Source: Sulfitobacter sp. (GTDB lineage: Bacteria > Pseudomonadota > Alphaproteobacteria > Rhodobacterales > Rhodobacteraceae). From it: a stretch of DNA of 16,506 bases. Both the position numbers and the translations under genes were made by a program. Of this stretch, positions 1 through 6,835 are shown piece by piece (the first letter of the stretch is position 1; each line of letters opens with the position of its first letter). The stretch spans positions 1 to 16,506 of the forward strand of contig JAGXHD010000068.1 in assembly GCA_024636395.1 (NCBI GenBank). The letters run 5' to 3'. The notes beneath the pieces are model-generated. The model saw nothing but the letters and a program-made list of their open reading frames with translations, was not told where the DNA came from and made no database searches.

Positions 1-482
1 AGGAATGTCGCACCATAGAGGGCCAGTCGGATGACCAGAGCGGAGACGAGCTGATGATTGTTCATCGCCGCAAACACGGCCGCCGCCAGCAGAAAGAACA
101 TTGGAATGAAGAAGTTAGCGCCAGTCTGGCCGAGTGCGATGGATAGCGCCAGATAGCTGATCACGGCACCGCCATAGGCTGCCCCCATATTCAGCCTGCG
201 CAGCACGGCCCGAAGGGCCGCCAGATCTCCCGAGCGCAAGCTGCGAGCCTGCGCAAAGCTGCGTGCTTCGAAAACTTCGCCGATCACGATTAGAACAATT
301 GAGATCGCAACGTATTCGACAGGGATATAGAAGGCTTGTAGCACCAGAGCCGCCACGTAGATCAGGAGCCGCTGCGCACCGAGCGCCAAGCCCCGCTCGG
401 CATAATCCCGCACGTGGGCAATGGTCATCTCAGGATCGTCGCTGGCCTTCCCGCCAAGGCCGGTTCTGGATAATGTACTCAT
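1..482 (-). CDS. Multi-pass membrane protein, N-terminal part (partial, unidentified)
   Basis: An open frame runs from an ATG at 482 down to base 1 without a stop, giving the first 160 residues of a protein cut by the window edge. A hydrophilic start of about 35 residues is followed by hydrophobic stretches near residues 38-54, 57-72, 102-118, 122-140 and 145-160, so about five membrane helices in this part, with a basic, helical linker (about residues 73-98) between the second and third. A GGAAG purine stretch lies 6 nt before the ATG, and TAAGAT (499 to 494) could be a -10 box. The arrangement resembles the membrane-anchored sensor half of a histidine kinase or a nucleotide cyclase, but the diagnostic C-terminal domain is outside the window, so I name no function. 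It could equally be a small transporter-like protein. That it is coding is supported by an uninterrupted frame with alphaproteobacterial codon use and a good start site. Confidence 0.7.
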   Translation of the reverse strand, partial: MSTLSRTGLGGKASDDPEMTIAHVRDYAERGLALGAQRLLIYVAALVLQAFYIPVEYVAISIVLIVIGEVFEARSFAQARSLRSGDLAALRAVLRRLNMGAAYGGAVISYLALSIALGQTGANFFIPMFFLLAAAVFAAMNNHQLVSALVIRLALYGATF

Positions 483-606
483 GCCACGCTTCCATCTTAC
501 TAGGTTGCACAAATCCTACAGCAAGAATGAAACCGAAATATGGCGCGGGCGGGGAGGTATTGAACCGATTTAAGTCAGATTTGTCGGACAAGCGGCGGGC
601 ACCGCG

Positions 607-918
607 TCAAGCGATGTGCTGTATCGCGGTGAAGCTTTCGAAAATTGGCGTGCCCTCGTGCAGTGTCGCGGTGTCTTTCGCACCCTTGTGAGACGCGCGG
701 AATGCATCGCTTTTGGTCCAGCCACGAAAGGCTTCTTCCGAGGCCCAAACGGTGTGGGAGGCATAGATGATCTTGCCGTCCATCACGGGTCCTTTGAGCA
801 TATGGAATTCTACAAATCCCTCCATCTGCTTGAGATTGCTGTCACGGTTGAGCCAGAGCGCCTCAAAGGCTTCGGCATTTTCGGTGGTGACGGTAAAGCG
901 GTTCATTGCCAGATACAT
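607..918 (-). CDS. IsdG-like haem-degrading monooxygenase (antibiotic biosynthesis monooxygenase fold)
   Basis: A 103-residue protein of the ABM ferredoxin-like fold. It closely follows the length and spacing of the staphylococcal IsdG/IsdI enzymes, which open the haem ring in the cytoplasm and release iron. The three residues needed for catalysis in that family are present at matching positions: N6 (in AMNRF), W67 and H77 (in GWTKSDAFRASHKG). The start is set at the ATG at 918 because AAGGAG stands 6 nt upstream; an in-frame extension to 999 would add 27 basic, non-conserved residues. It lies 124 bp downstream of the Fe(3+)-binding protein gene on the same strand, which fits a shared role in iron acquisition and possible iron control by read-through. 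The exact product (biliverdin, staphylobilin or mycobilin type) cannot be told from sequence. No haem-uptake gene is visible nearby. Confidence 0.85.
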   Translation of the reverse strand: MYLAMNRFTVTTENAEAFEALWLNRDSNLKQMEGFVEFHMLKGPVMDGKIIYASHTVWASEEAFRGWTKSDAFRASHKGAKDTATLHEGTPIFESFTAIQHIA

Positions 919-1042
919 GGCGGGCTCCTTTTTTGGTGTGCGGGGCACTGTGTGGCGCGACTGTACACGAACCTTTGCCACGATGAACTGCGGCCGCACA
1001 ACAAAGATGTACAGCCGCAGGTCGGGTAGGATATGTGGTCGG

Positions 1043-2071
1043 TTACTTCCAGCCGACCGCGTTGAAGATCCGCTGCGCGGCGGGCAGGTTTTGCGCCACG
1101 GCGGAGAGGTTTACATCGTCCGCTTTGAACGTGCCCAGTTTTGCTACGCTCTCGCTAAGTGCGACGCCCTCGACTGCCGGAAACTCGTCATTCCCGGCTG
1201 AGAAATACTGCTGCGCCTGATCAGAGGAGAGATATTCGAGAAAGGCCACGGCATTCTCGCGGTTGGGCGCGAAGGCTGCAACGCCGCCGCCCGACAGGTT
1301 CATATGCGCGCCCTCGGCCTCTTGCGCCGGAAACAGCCAGCCGATCTGGTCGATCTTCTCGCTTACCCCCGTTACGTCGGTCCGCAGGGCGCGGGCGAAA
1401 TAATAGGTGTTCGCAACCGATATATCACATTCGCCTGAGATGATCGCCGCGAGCTGGTCGGTATCGCCCCCCTGCGGATCGCGCGCGAAATTATCGACGA
1501 CGCCTTGCGCCCACGCGGTCGCGGCCTCTTCGCCGTGGTTCTCGATGACGGAGGCAAGCAAAGTCTGGGAGTAGACGTTGGAGGAGGAGCGGTGACAGAC
1601 CATGCCCTTGTATCTGGGATCGGCGAGGGAGAGGTAATCCATCGGTGGCTCGGTCACGTCGGACTTGTCGTAGAAGATGATGCGGGCGCGCTGGGAGAAG
1701 CCGAACCACTGGTTATCGCTGTCTTGCAGATTGGCGGGGATCCGCGCTTCGAGCACATCACTGTCGACCGTTTGCAGCACTCCTGCGTCCTTGGCGCGAT
1801 GAAGGCGCGAGGTATCGACGGTGAGCAGGATGTCCGCGGGCGAATTGGCCCCCTCCGCCTGCATGCGCGCGATCAGCTCGTCGGCATTGCCCTCGATGCG
1901 GTTGATGGTGATCCCGGTAGCCGCTGTGAAATCACTATAAAGCCGCTCGTCTGTGTCGTAATGGCGCGAAGAATAGAGGTTCAGATCTCCTTCGGCCGCG
2001 GCAGCAAAAGTGCTTGCCATGAGGGCGCAGGCTGCGAGGGCGAGGGGGGAGGTGGATGTGAAGCGGGTCAT
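1043..2071 (-). CDS. Periplasmic Fe(3+)-binding protein of an iron ABC transporter (FbpA/FutA type)
   Basis: A 342-residue extracellular solute-binding protein that would capture ferric iron in the periplasm and hand it to an inner-membrane permease. A signal peptide is visible (hydrophobic core about residues 8-22, AAAA followed by EGD, cleavage near residue 26). The mature protein begins LNLYSSRHYDTDERLY, the typical opening of FutA/FbpA proteins, with candidate iron ligands H37 and Y38; the hallmark paired tyrosines are Y223-Y224 in NTYYFAR. Length is normal for the family. The start at the ATG at 2071 is supported by CAGGAA 8-9 nt upstream. Two iron-box-like palindromes lie just upstream, so iron repression is likely. 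The permease and ATPase genes that usually accompany it are absent here: citF lies upstream and the haem monooxygenase downstream. Confidence 0.93.
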   Translation of the reverse strand: MTRFTSTSPLALAACALMASTFAAAAEGDLNLYSSRHYDTDERLYSDFTAATGITINRIEGNADELIARMQAEGANSPADILLTVDTSRLHRAKDAGVLQTVDSDVLEARIPANLQDSDNQWFGFSQRARIIFYDKSDVTEPPMDYLSLADPRYKGMVCHRSSSNVYSQTLLASVIENHGEEAATAWAQGVVDNFARDPQGGDTDQLAAIISGECDISVANTYYFARALRTDVTGVSEKIDQIGWLFPAQEAEGAHMNLSGGGVAAFAPNRENAVAFLEYLSSDQAQQYFSAGNDEFPAVEGVALSESVAKLGTFKADDVNLSAVAQNLPAAQRIFNAVGWK

Positions 2072-2095
2072 GACGATTCCTGTTTGGTATAATTC

Positions 2096-2110
2096 TGATT
2101 GTTTTAATCA
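2096..2110. promoter_or_regulatory. Iron-box-like operator, proximal site (TGA-N9-TCA palindrome)
   Basis: The 15-mer TGATTGTTTTAATCA is an inverted repeat with perfect 5-nt arms (TGATT/AATCA) and fits the TGA-N9-TCA iron-responsive operator known for RirA; a closely related box has been assigned to IscR in Rhodobacterales. It starts 25 bp before the ATG of the Fe(3+)-binding protein gene and overlaps the end of a candidate -10 element, where a bound repressor would block transcription. Which regulator binds is inference. Confidence 0.6.
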
Positions 2111-2137
2111 GATACCGAGTTTCACCGCCTGGTGCAA
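2109..2137 (-). promoter_or_regulatory. Candidate promoter of the Fe(3+)-binding protein gene
   Basis: Read on the minus strand, TTGCAC (2137 to 2132) and TATCTG (2114 to 2109) are separated by exactly 17 nt, matching sigma-70 spacing. The -10 element is a weak match. One iron-box-like site sits 4 nt upstream of the -35 element and the other overlaps the -10 and the expected start point, an arrangement that supports but does not prove the call. Confidence 0.4.
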
Positions 2138-2141
2138 TACT

Positions 2142-2156
2142 TGATTGTTTTAGTCG
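2142..2156. promoter_or_regulatory. Iron-box-like operator, distal site (degenerate)
   Basis: TGATTGTTTTAGTCG matches the proximal box at 13 of 15 positions, including an identical 12-nt core TGATTGTTTTA plus the following TC. One half-site is intact and the other is degenerate. Its centre is 46 bp from the centre of the proximal box, so the two would lie on nearly the same or nearby faces of the helix (about 4.4 turns). It lies just upstream of the candidate -35 box. Confidence 0.45.
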
Positions 2157-2177
2157 GAATAATTTTCTGCAGACTGA

Positions 2178-3695
2178 TCAGCCCCAATCCAGCAGACCTC
2201 CCGCGCGATCCTCGATAAACAGGCGCGGGCTTTGTGCGGGGGTAGAGCGGGAGCGGGTCGCCCCGCGTGCAGCCTCGGCGTGCAGCGCCTCGAAAGAGAG
2301 AACGGGCAATCCTGCGGCAATCAGACGATCGCGCAAGTCAGGCTGTGCGTGGTTTACGGCAAGGCCCGCGTCGGTAACCAGCACATCGATACATGCGCCC
2401 GGTGTCGTGACACAGCGCGCGTGGTCCACCAGTTTGGCATAGCCGCCTGCGACCAGACCGGACGTGACGATGGTGATCTGTGCGCCCTGTGCGGCATCGG
2501 GGTGCCCGCCCGGCCCGCCGATGAGCCTGCCATCGCCGCCCAGCGTCACGTTGACGTTAAACGCCCTGTCGATCTCGACCGCACCCAGCAGCATGACGGA
2601 CAGTTCGTCGACGATGGCCGCCGGGTTGAGCGGGCTTGCGTAGTCCGCTGCACTCATTGCGTGGTGCTGCGGATTTGTGATCGAGGAGGCCACTGCGGCC
2701 CCGTCAAAGCACTGCACATCATGGATCCGGTCGAAGAGCCCCGCCTGCTGCAAGGCCACATGCGCCCCCGTGATACCGCCAGATATGAAGCTGCCGCGCA
2801 CACCCGCCTGCGCCATGGCCTCTCCGATCAGGGGGATGGCCGCGAGCGAATATCCCCCCGCTCCAGTCTGGAGCGACAGGCCGTTCTGCATCAGCCCTGC
2901 CGCCGCAATGACCTGCGTGACCAGTGCCCCGATCCGCAGCGCTTGTGGGGTTTGCGCCGGCAGCGTGGTGTCGGAGGCGATGCCCTCCACTGCGCCGGGA
3001 TCGGAGAAAGGCACTATGGCATCCACGTGGGCTGCGGGAATATCGATGTGGGGCAGGGGATCATTCGTGATCTCGTGGGCGCAGACGACAGTGCTGCGCG
3101 CGCAGGCGGCATCAACCATAGCATAGCCCAGCGGTCCGCTGGGCAGCGCACCACCGCGCCCCGTGCAGGCGCCATCGGCGCGGGCGAGGGAGGCCCCGAT
3201 AAAGGCCACATCGACGCGAAGCTGCCCCGTCGAAAGAGCCCGCGCGCGGCCCCCGTGGCTTTGCAGGAGGGCCGGACCGCGCAGAGCGCCGGAGAGCAAC
3301 GCGTCGGCCACCGGTCCCTTGGCATAGTCGGTGATAACATCGCCGATCACTCCGTTGCGAATATGCGCGACGAGGGGCGCGTGAACGGGAAACAGGGAGC
3401 TTGGCGCAATGGTCAGGCCGCGCAGGCCCCGACGCGCGGCCTCTTCCAACACGGCGTTTATCAGGCGGTCGCCGTTGCGGTAGTGGTGGTGAAACGAAAG
3501 CGTGGCGCCATCCGCTATTCCGAAGGCATCGAAGGCAGCGGCAAGATCGCGCAGGGCCTTGTTCCCCATTATCGCGGGGGCACGGGGTGGCATGACCGGC
3601 AGTGCGGCAAGTGGCGGCACTCCGATCATCCCCAGCGGTGTACGCTGCGGCAGCGCCAGCCTTGCCATCCGCGCTTGTCTGTTGTCTGCCTGCAT
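2178..3695 (-). CDS. citF: Citrate lyase alpha subunit homologue (citrate CoA-transferase)
   Basis: A 505-residue protein whose length and motifs fit CitF, the subunit that transfers the acyl carrier protein thioester to citrate before cleavage to acetate and oxaloacetate. Seen: SFHHHYRNGD (67-76), a glycine-rich TGAGGYSLAA block (277-286), FISGGITG (303-310), GAVEID (371-376) followed by FNVNV, GGPGGHPDAAQGAQ (393-406), and VDVLVTD-type IDVLVTDAGLAVN (436-448), ending in a RxGxLLD tail as in enterobacterial CitF. The start is taken at the ATG at 3695, with GAGGA close upstream; an earlier in-frame start at 3842 would run into the divergent MoxR gene and add about 49 unconserved residues. Citrate lyase normally needs CitE, the acyl carrier CitD and the CitC/CitG/CitX maturation proteins; none is in the window. 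It may therefore work with partners elsewhere or act on another acyl-CoA. Downstream (105 bp) is the iron-binding protein gene. Confidence 0.85.
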   Translation of the reverse strand: MQADNRQARMARLALPQRTPLGMIGVPPLAALPVMPPRAPAIMGNKALRDLAAAFDAFGIADGATLSFHHHYRNGDRLINAVLEEAARRGLRGLTIAPSSLFPVHAPLVAHIRNGVIGDVITDYAKGPVADALLSGALRGPALLQSHGGRARALSTGQLRVDVAFIGASLARADGACTGRGGALPSGPLGYAMVDAACARSTVVCAHEITNDPLPHIDIPAAHVDAIVPFSDPGAVEGIASDTTLPAQTPQALRIGALVTQVIAAAGLMQNGLSLQTGAGGYSLAAIPLIGEAMAQAGVRGSFISGGITGAHVALQQAGLFDRIHDVQCFDGAAVASSITNPQHHAMSAADYASPLNPAAIVDELSVMLLGAVEIDRAFNVNVTLGGDGRLIGGPGGHPDAAQGAQITIVTSGLVAGGYAKLVDHARCVTTPGACIDVLVTDAGLAVNHAQPDLRDRLIAAGLPVLSFEALHAEAARGATRSRSTPAQSPRLFIEDRAGGLLDWG

Positions 3696-3758
3696 CGCGT
3701 CCTCGCCCTTGCAACCCTGCGGCGCACCGCTACCCTTGGCACAAAGGAGCGCGTGCGC

Positions 3759-4865
3759 ATGGCTGTCAACACCACACCGATTTCTGCCGGAGCGGCACTC
3801 GATGCCCTGCGCGCTGGTTTTGCGGCGCAGGCTGCGGGGCATCTAACGGCGTCATGGATGCTGCACGGCCGTCCAGGCATCGGCAAGACCGAGATCGTCC
3901 AGCAGCTTGCCGTCGAGACCGGCAGCCGCCTCTACGATCTGCGCCTCACCACGATCGAGCCGCAAGACCTGCGCGGCCTGCCGTTCTACGATCACGCTTC
4001 AAAGCGCACGGTTTGGTATCCGCCCGAAGATCTGCCCGCAGACGAGGGGCGGTCGACGATCCTGTTCCTCGATGAGTTGACGGCGGCGGCGCCTTCGCTC
4101 CAGCCCACAGTCTACGGCCTCTTGCAGGAGCGGCGCGTGGGCCAGCATGCGCTGCCCGATGCGACCTTCATCATCGCGGCGGGCAATATGATAGAGGACG
4201 GCGCGGTGGCCTATGAGATGGGCACCGCCCTGTCGGACCGGCTGATCCATCTGAGCCTGCGTGCGGAGGCGAATGACTGGCTGGCCTCTTTTGCTGTGCC
4301 GCGCGGTTTGCACCCCGCCGTCACCGCGTTTATCCGCACCCGCCCCGATCTGCTCGACACGACCGAGGAGGCGTTGCGGCAGGGCCGGATGATCGCCTGT
4401 ACTCCAAGGTCTTGGGCGCGGGTGAGCGCGATCCTCCACGCCGTCACCGACAAAACCCTGCGTGATGTGCTGATCGCGGGCACGCTGGGCGATGCGGCGG
4501 CGGCGGAGTTCGTGCTGATCGTCGATGATATCGCGGCCACGGTGCAGGCTCAGGCCATGCTCGAGACGGAGGGGCGCGCGCGCCTCGCGCTCTATCCGCA
4601 CAGCCTACACGGGCTAACAGCGCTGGTCTATGCGCTGGTGACGCTAGTGGATGCGCGCACCCTGCCTGCCAGCATCGACGTCATGGCGGGCATCGGCACA
4701 CTCGTCGATGCGCGGACCGAGCCCGAGTTCGCCCGCCTGCCTCTGGGCGAGCTTGCGACTTACGGTTTCGAGCTGTTGATCGACAAGGCGCTGGCCAACG
4801 GCTGGCAGGAGGCCTTCCGCAGTTCCGCCTCCTATGCCGCTTATCTTGCCACACGCGAGGGGTGA
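3759..4865 (+). CDS. MoxR-family AAA+ ATPase
   Basis: A 368-residue cytoplasmic ATPase. The Walker A motif is GRPGIGKT (37-44), Walker B ILFLDE (101-106), sensor 1 AAGN (140-143), and an arginine finger candidate is R161 in LSDRLIHL. This order is typical of MoxR ATPases, which act as chaperones that remodel or insert cofactors into partner complexes, together with VWA-domain proteins. The start is the ATG at 3759, with AAGGAG 9 nt upstream (3744-3749). Its stop codon overlaps the GTG start of the next gene (GTGA), so the two are translationally coupled and probably form one complex, as in RavA-ViaA or NorQ-NorD pairs. The 63 bp between it and citF must hold both divergent promoters; I see no strong boxes there. 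The client of this ATPase is unknown. Confidence 0.9.
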   Translation: MAVNTTPISAGAALDALRAGFAAQAAGHLTASWMLHGRPGIGKTEIVQQLAVETGSRLYDLRLTTIEPQDLRGLPFYDHASKRTVWYPPEDLPADEGRSTILFLDELTAAAPSLQPTVYGLLQERRVGQHALPDATFIIAAGNMIEDGAVAYEMGTALSDRLIHLSLRAEANDWLASFAVPRGLHPAVTAFIRTRPDLLDTTEEALRQGRMIACTPRSWARVSAILHAVTDKTLRDVLIAGTLGDAAAAEFVLIVDDIAATVQAQAMLETEGRARLALYPHSLHGLTALVYALVTLVDARTLPASIDVMAGIGTLVDARTEPEFARLPLGELATYGFELLIDKALANGWQEAFRSSASYAAYLATREG

Positions 4866-6103
4866 GCGCGGATCGCCACAGCTCGCGCGCCGGGCCTGCC
4901 CTGCGGGCTCTGGCTGAAGCGGATCCCGCGATTGCGGCCCTGTCGCTGTGGTGTACGCACCGGGACGGCCCGCGCACGGCGACGATGGGCGAGACGATCA
5001 GCTATGGCCCAGCTTTCGAGGCGATGCCGTTGCATGAGCAGATGGGACTGGCCGCGCACCATGTGCTGCACGTCGCTTTGCGGCACTCCGCGCGCGCGGC
5101 AGTTCTGGAGACGCGACTTGGCGGCAATTTCGATGCGGCGCTTTTCAATCTTGCCGCCGATGCGCTGATCAACGAGGCGGTTCTGGGGGGGGATCACGCG
5201 CTGCCCCGCCCCGCCGTGCTGGCCAGCGATCTCATTAGGCGTGCGTTGGGCCGGGAGGCAACCGGTGCGGCTGTGCTGGCCGAATGGGATGTCGAGCGGC
5301 TTTATTTTGCACTGGGCGGGCAGAGCGACGATGGCGGCGCTCGGGAGGGTGAGGCAGAGGTCTACGCGCAAGCGCAGGGCTTTGAGGCGGATCTCGAGCA
5401 AGAGGCCGGCACGCCCGAGGAGGGAGATACCGTGCAGGATGCGGCGCGCTGGCGCCAGCACATCACCCGCGCGATGGACGCCGGGCGCGCGGCGGGGCGC
5501 GGCATCGGGCGCATTGGCCATCGCCTTGCTGATGTGGCGCAACCGCGGGTGCCTTGGGAGCAGATGCTAAGACAGCTTTTGACGCAGGCCGTGATGCAGG
5601 CACCACGGCCCAGTCCCCAGCGCCCGGCGCGTCGCTGGATCGCGGGCTTGGCGCAGGCGCAGCGGGCGGGGACGCCCGAGCCCGGTTTCGAACCCGGAGT
5701 CCGGCCCCGCACCGACATTCCCCGCATTGCTATCGCCATGGACGCCTCCAGCAGCATCGACGATGCGCGCCTTGCGATGTTCTGGGCCGAGATCACGGGA
5801 ATTGCGCGGCGGATGCGGGCGGAGCTGCATCTGATGGTTTTCGATGATGAAATCCGGCACCGCGACACGATTGATCCGACGCAATTGCATGTGCCGCTGC
5901 CGGAACTGCCACGCGGGGGCGGGACGGCGTTTCGCCCGGTGATCGTAGAGGCGCAGGGCCTGAGAGCCGCGGCGCTGGTAATCTTTACTGATCTTGAAGG
6001 CGAAGCAGGGCTGCCGCCGCGCGGGCTGCCGGTGATCTGGGCGGTGCCGAACGCAGGCGCTGCTGAGGCGCCGTTCGGCCGCCTGATTGATCTGTCACGC
6101 TAA
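4862..6103 (+). CDS. VWA domain protein with DUF2201-type metallopeptidase-like N-terminus
   Basis: A 413-residue protein starting at GTG 4862, which overlaps the stop of the MoxR gene. The N-terminal half resembles the putative metallopeptidase domain of the DUF2201 family: AAHHVLHVALRH (64-75) lies where HExxH is expected, followed by NLAADALINEAVL (96-108). Residues about 150-275 are a charged, low-complexity linker. The C-terminal von Willebrand A domain has a complete metal-ion-dependent adhesion site: DASSS (294-298), T355 in GGGTAFRP, and D377 in FTDLEGE. The Glu of HExxH is His67 here, so peptidase activity is doubtful. With the ATPase just upstream it probably forms a MoxR/VWA chaperone pair that binds a protein client through the MIDAS. 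Its 3' end overlaps the convergent gene by 9 bp. Confidence 0.87.
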   Translation: MSADRHSSRAGPALRALAEADPAIAALSLWCTHRDGPRTATMGETISYGPAFEAMPLHEQMGLAAHHVLHVALRHSARAAVLETRLGGNFDAALFNLAADALINEAVLGGDHALPRPAVLASDLIRRALGREATGAAVLAEWDVERLYFALGGQSDDGGAREGEAEVYAQAQGFEADLEQEAGTPEEGDTVQDAARWRQHITRAMDAGRAAGRGIGRIGHRLADVAQPRVPWEQMLRQLLTQAVMQAPRPSPQRPARRWIAGLAQAQRAGTPEPGFEPGVRPRTDIPRIAIAMDASSSIDDARLAMFWAEITGIARRMRAELHLMVFDDEIRHRDTIDPTQLHVPLPELPRGGGTAFRPVIVEAQGLRAAALVIFTDLEGEAGLPPRGLPVIWAVPNAGAAEAPFGRLIDLSR

Positions 6104-6766
6104 CGCAGCGGCAAGGCGGGCGTGGGCAGAAACACCGCGCGTATCGAAGGTAATATCGCGGATAAAAGTACCTTCCGCCTGATTGACCCTTTGGAGCAAG
6201 GTCTCGGTCAGGGGCGGCTGGAAGAGGGTCTGTGTCAGGATTTCGCGCTCGGTTTCACTCAGGCGCAAGACCTCGGGCCCTGCCTCCGATTGCACGGACA
6301 CATAAGTGAGCGGCGAGATAAGCCAAAGCTCCGATTGCTCGACGACCAAATGCAGCTCCCCCCGCTTCATCTCGCGCGCAGCGGCGATTTTGGTGAGTGC
6401 GGCACGGGCCTGGACCCGGAGCAGATCCAGCGCGCGCTCGGCCTGTGCACCCTCGATCAGGCGCGGGCGGCGGGATTTCGCGACGCGCAGAATGCGCATC
6501 TCCACCAGCCAGATCATGAAGATCATCAGGATCGGCGCCTGTGCCATGGGCAGGGCCATCGCATTCCAGCTCAGGCCGATGAGGATGAAGGGGCTGAGCG
6601 TGAGGATGTAGCGGATCGCCTGAAACTCGAACATCAGGCGCAGCAGGCCGCCCCAGCCCAACTGCCCGCGTGGCCAGACGGCGACGCGGCCGAAGAATTT
6701 GCGCGGCAGTTGGCGCACCTTGAGAATGGCCGGATTGCGCAGGGTGCTATGGGTGAGGATCAGCAT
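6095..6766 (-). CDS. Two-helix membrane protein of unknown function
   Basis: I do not recognise this 223-residue protein. A basic N-terminal segment (about 1-50, with RQLPRKFFGR) is followed by two adjacent hydrophobic helices near residues 52-72 and 75-93, then a charged soluble domain (95-223) that is rich in Arg, Glu and Leu and looks helical in its first third and mixed later. The positive-inside pattern puts both ends in the cytoplasm. The start is uncertain: the ATG at 6766 is used, a GTG at 6772 would add two residues, and neither has a clear ribosome binding site. It lies 69 bp downstream of the hydratase gene on the same strand and may be co-transcribed. Its last codons overlap the end of the VWA gene (6095-6103). 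Length, frame and codon use support a real gene. Confidence 0.75.
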   Translation of the reverse strand: MLILTHSTLRNPAILKVRQLPRKFFGRVAVWPRGQLGWGGLLRLMFEFQAIRYILTLSPFILIGLSWNAMALPMAQAPILMIFMIWLVEMRILRVAKSRRPRLIEGAQAERALDLLRVQARAALTKIAAAREMKRGELHLVVEQSELWLISPLTYVSVQSEAGPEVLRLSETEREILTQTLFQPPLTETLLQRVNQAEGTFIRDITFDTRGVSAHARLAAALA

Positions 6767-6835
6767 AGCCACAGCATATCAAGGGCGTGCCCGGCGCAAA
6801 CCCGAAAACATCCGGTGGGACGATTTGCCATGCTG

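Noticed and set aside
571..606. Possible terminator after the haem monooxygenase gene
   Set aside because: Only a 4-bp GCGG/CCGC stem with no T-run on the minus strand is seen, too weak to call.
2232..3758. A long plus-strand frame in line with the MoxR gene that runs antisense through citF
   Set aside because: The translation is compositionally odd (Cys-, Arg- and His-rich) and lies opposite a well-conserved citF. The ATG at 3759 with its AAGGAG gives a normal MoxR N-terminus, so the upstream frame is a high-GC shadow.
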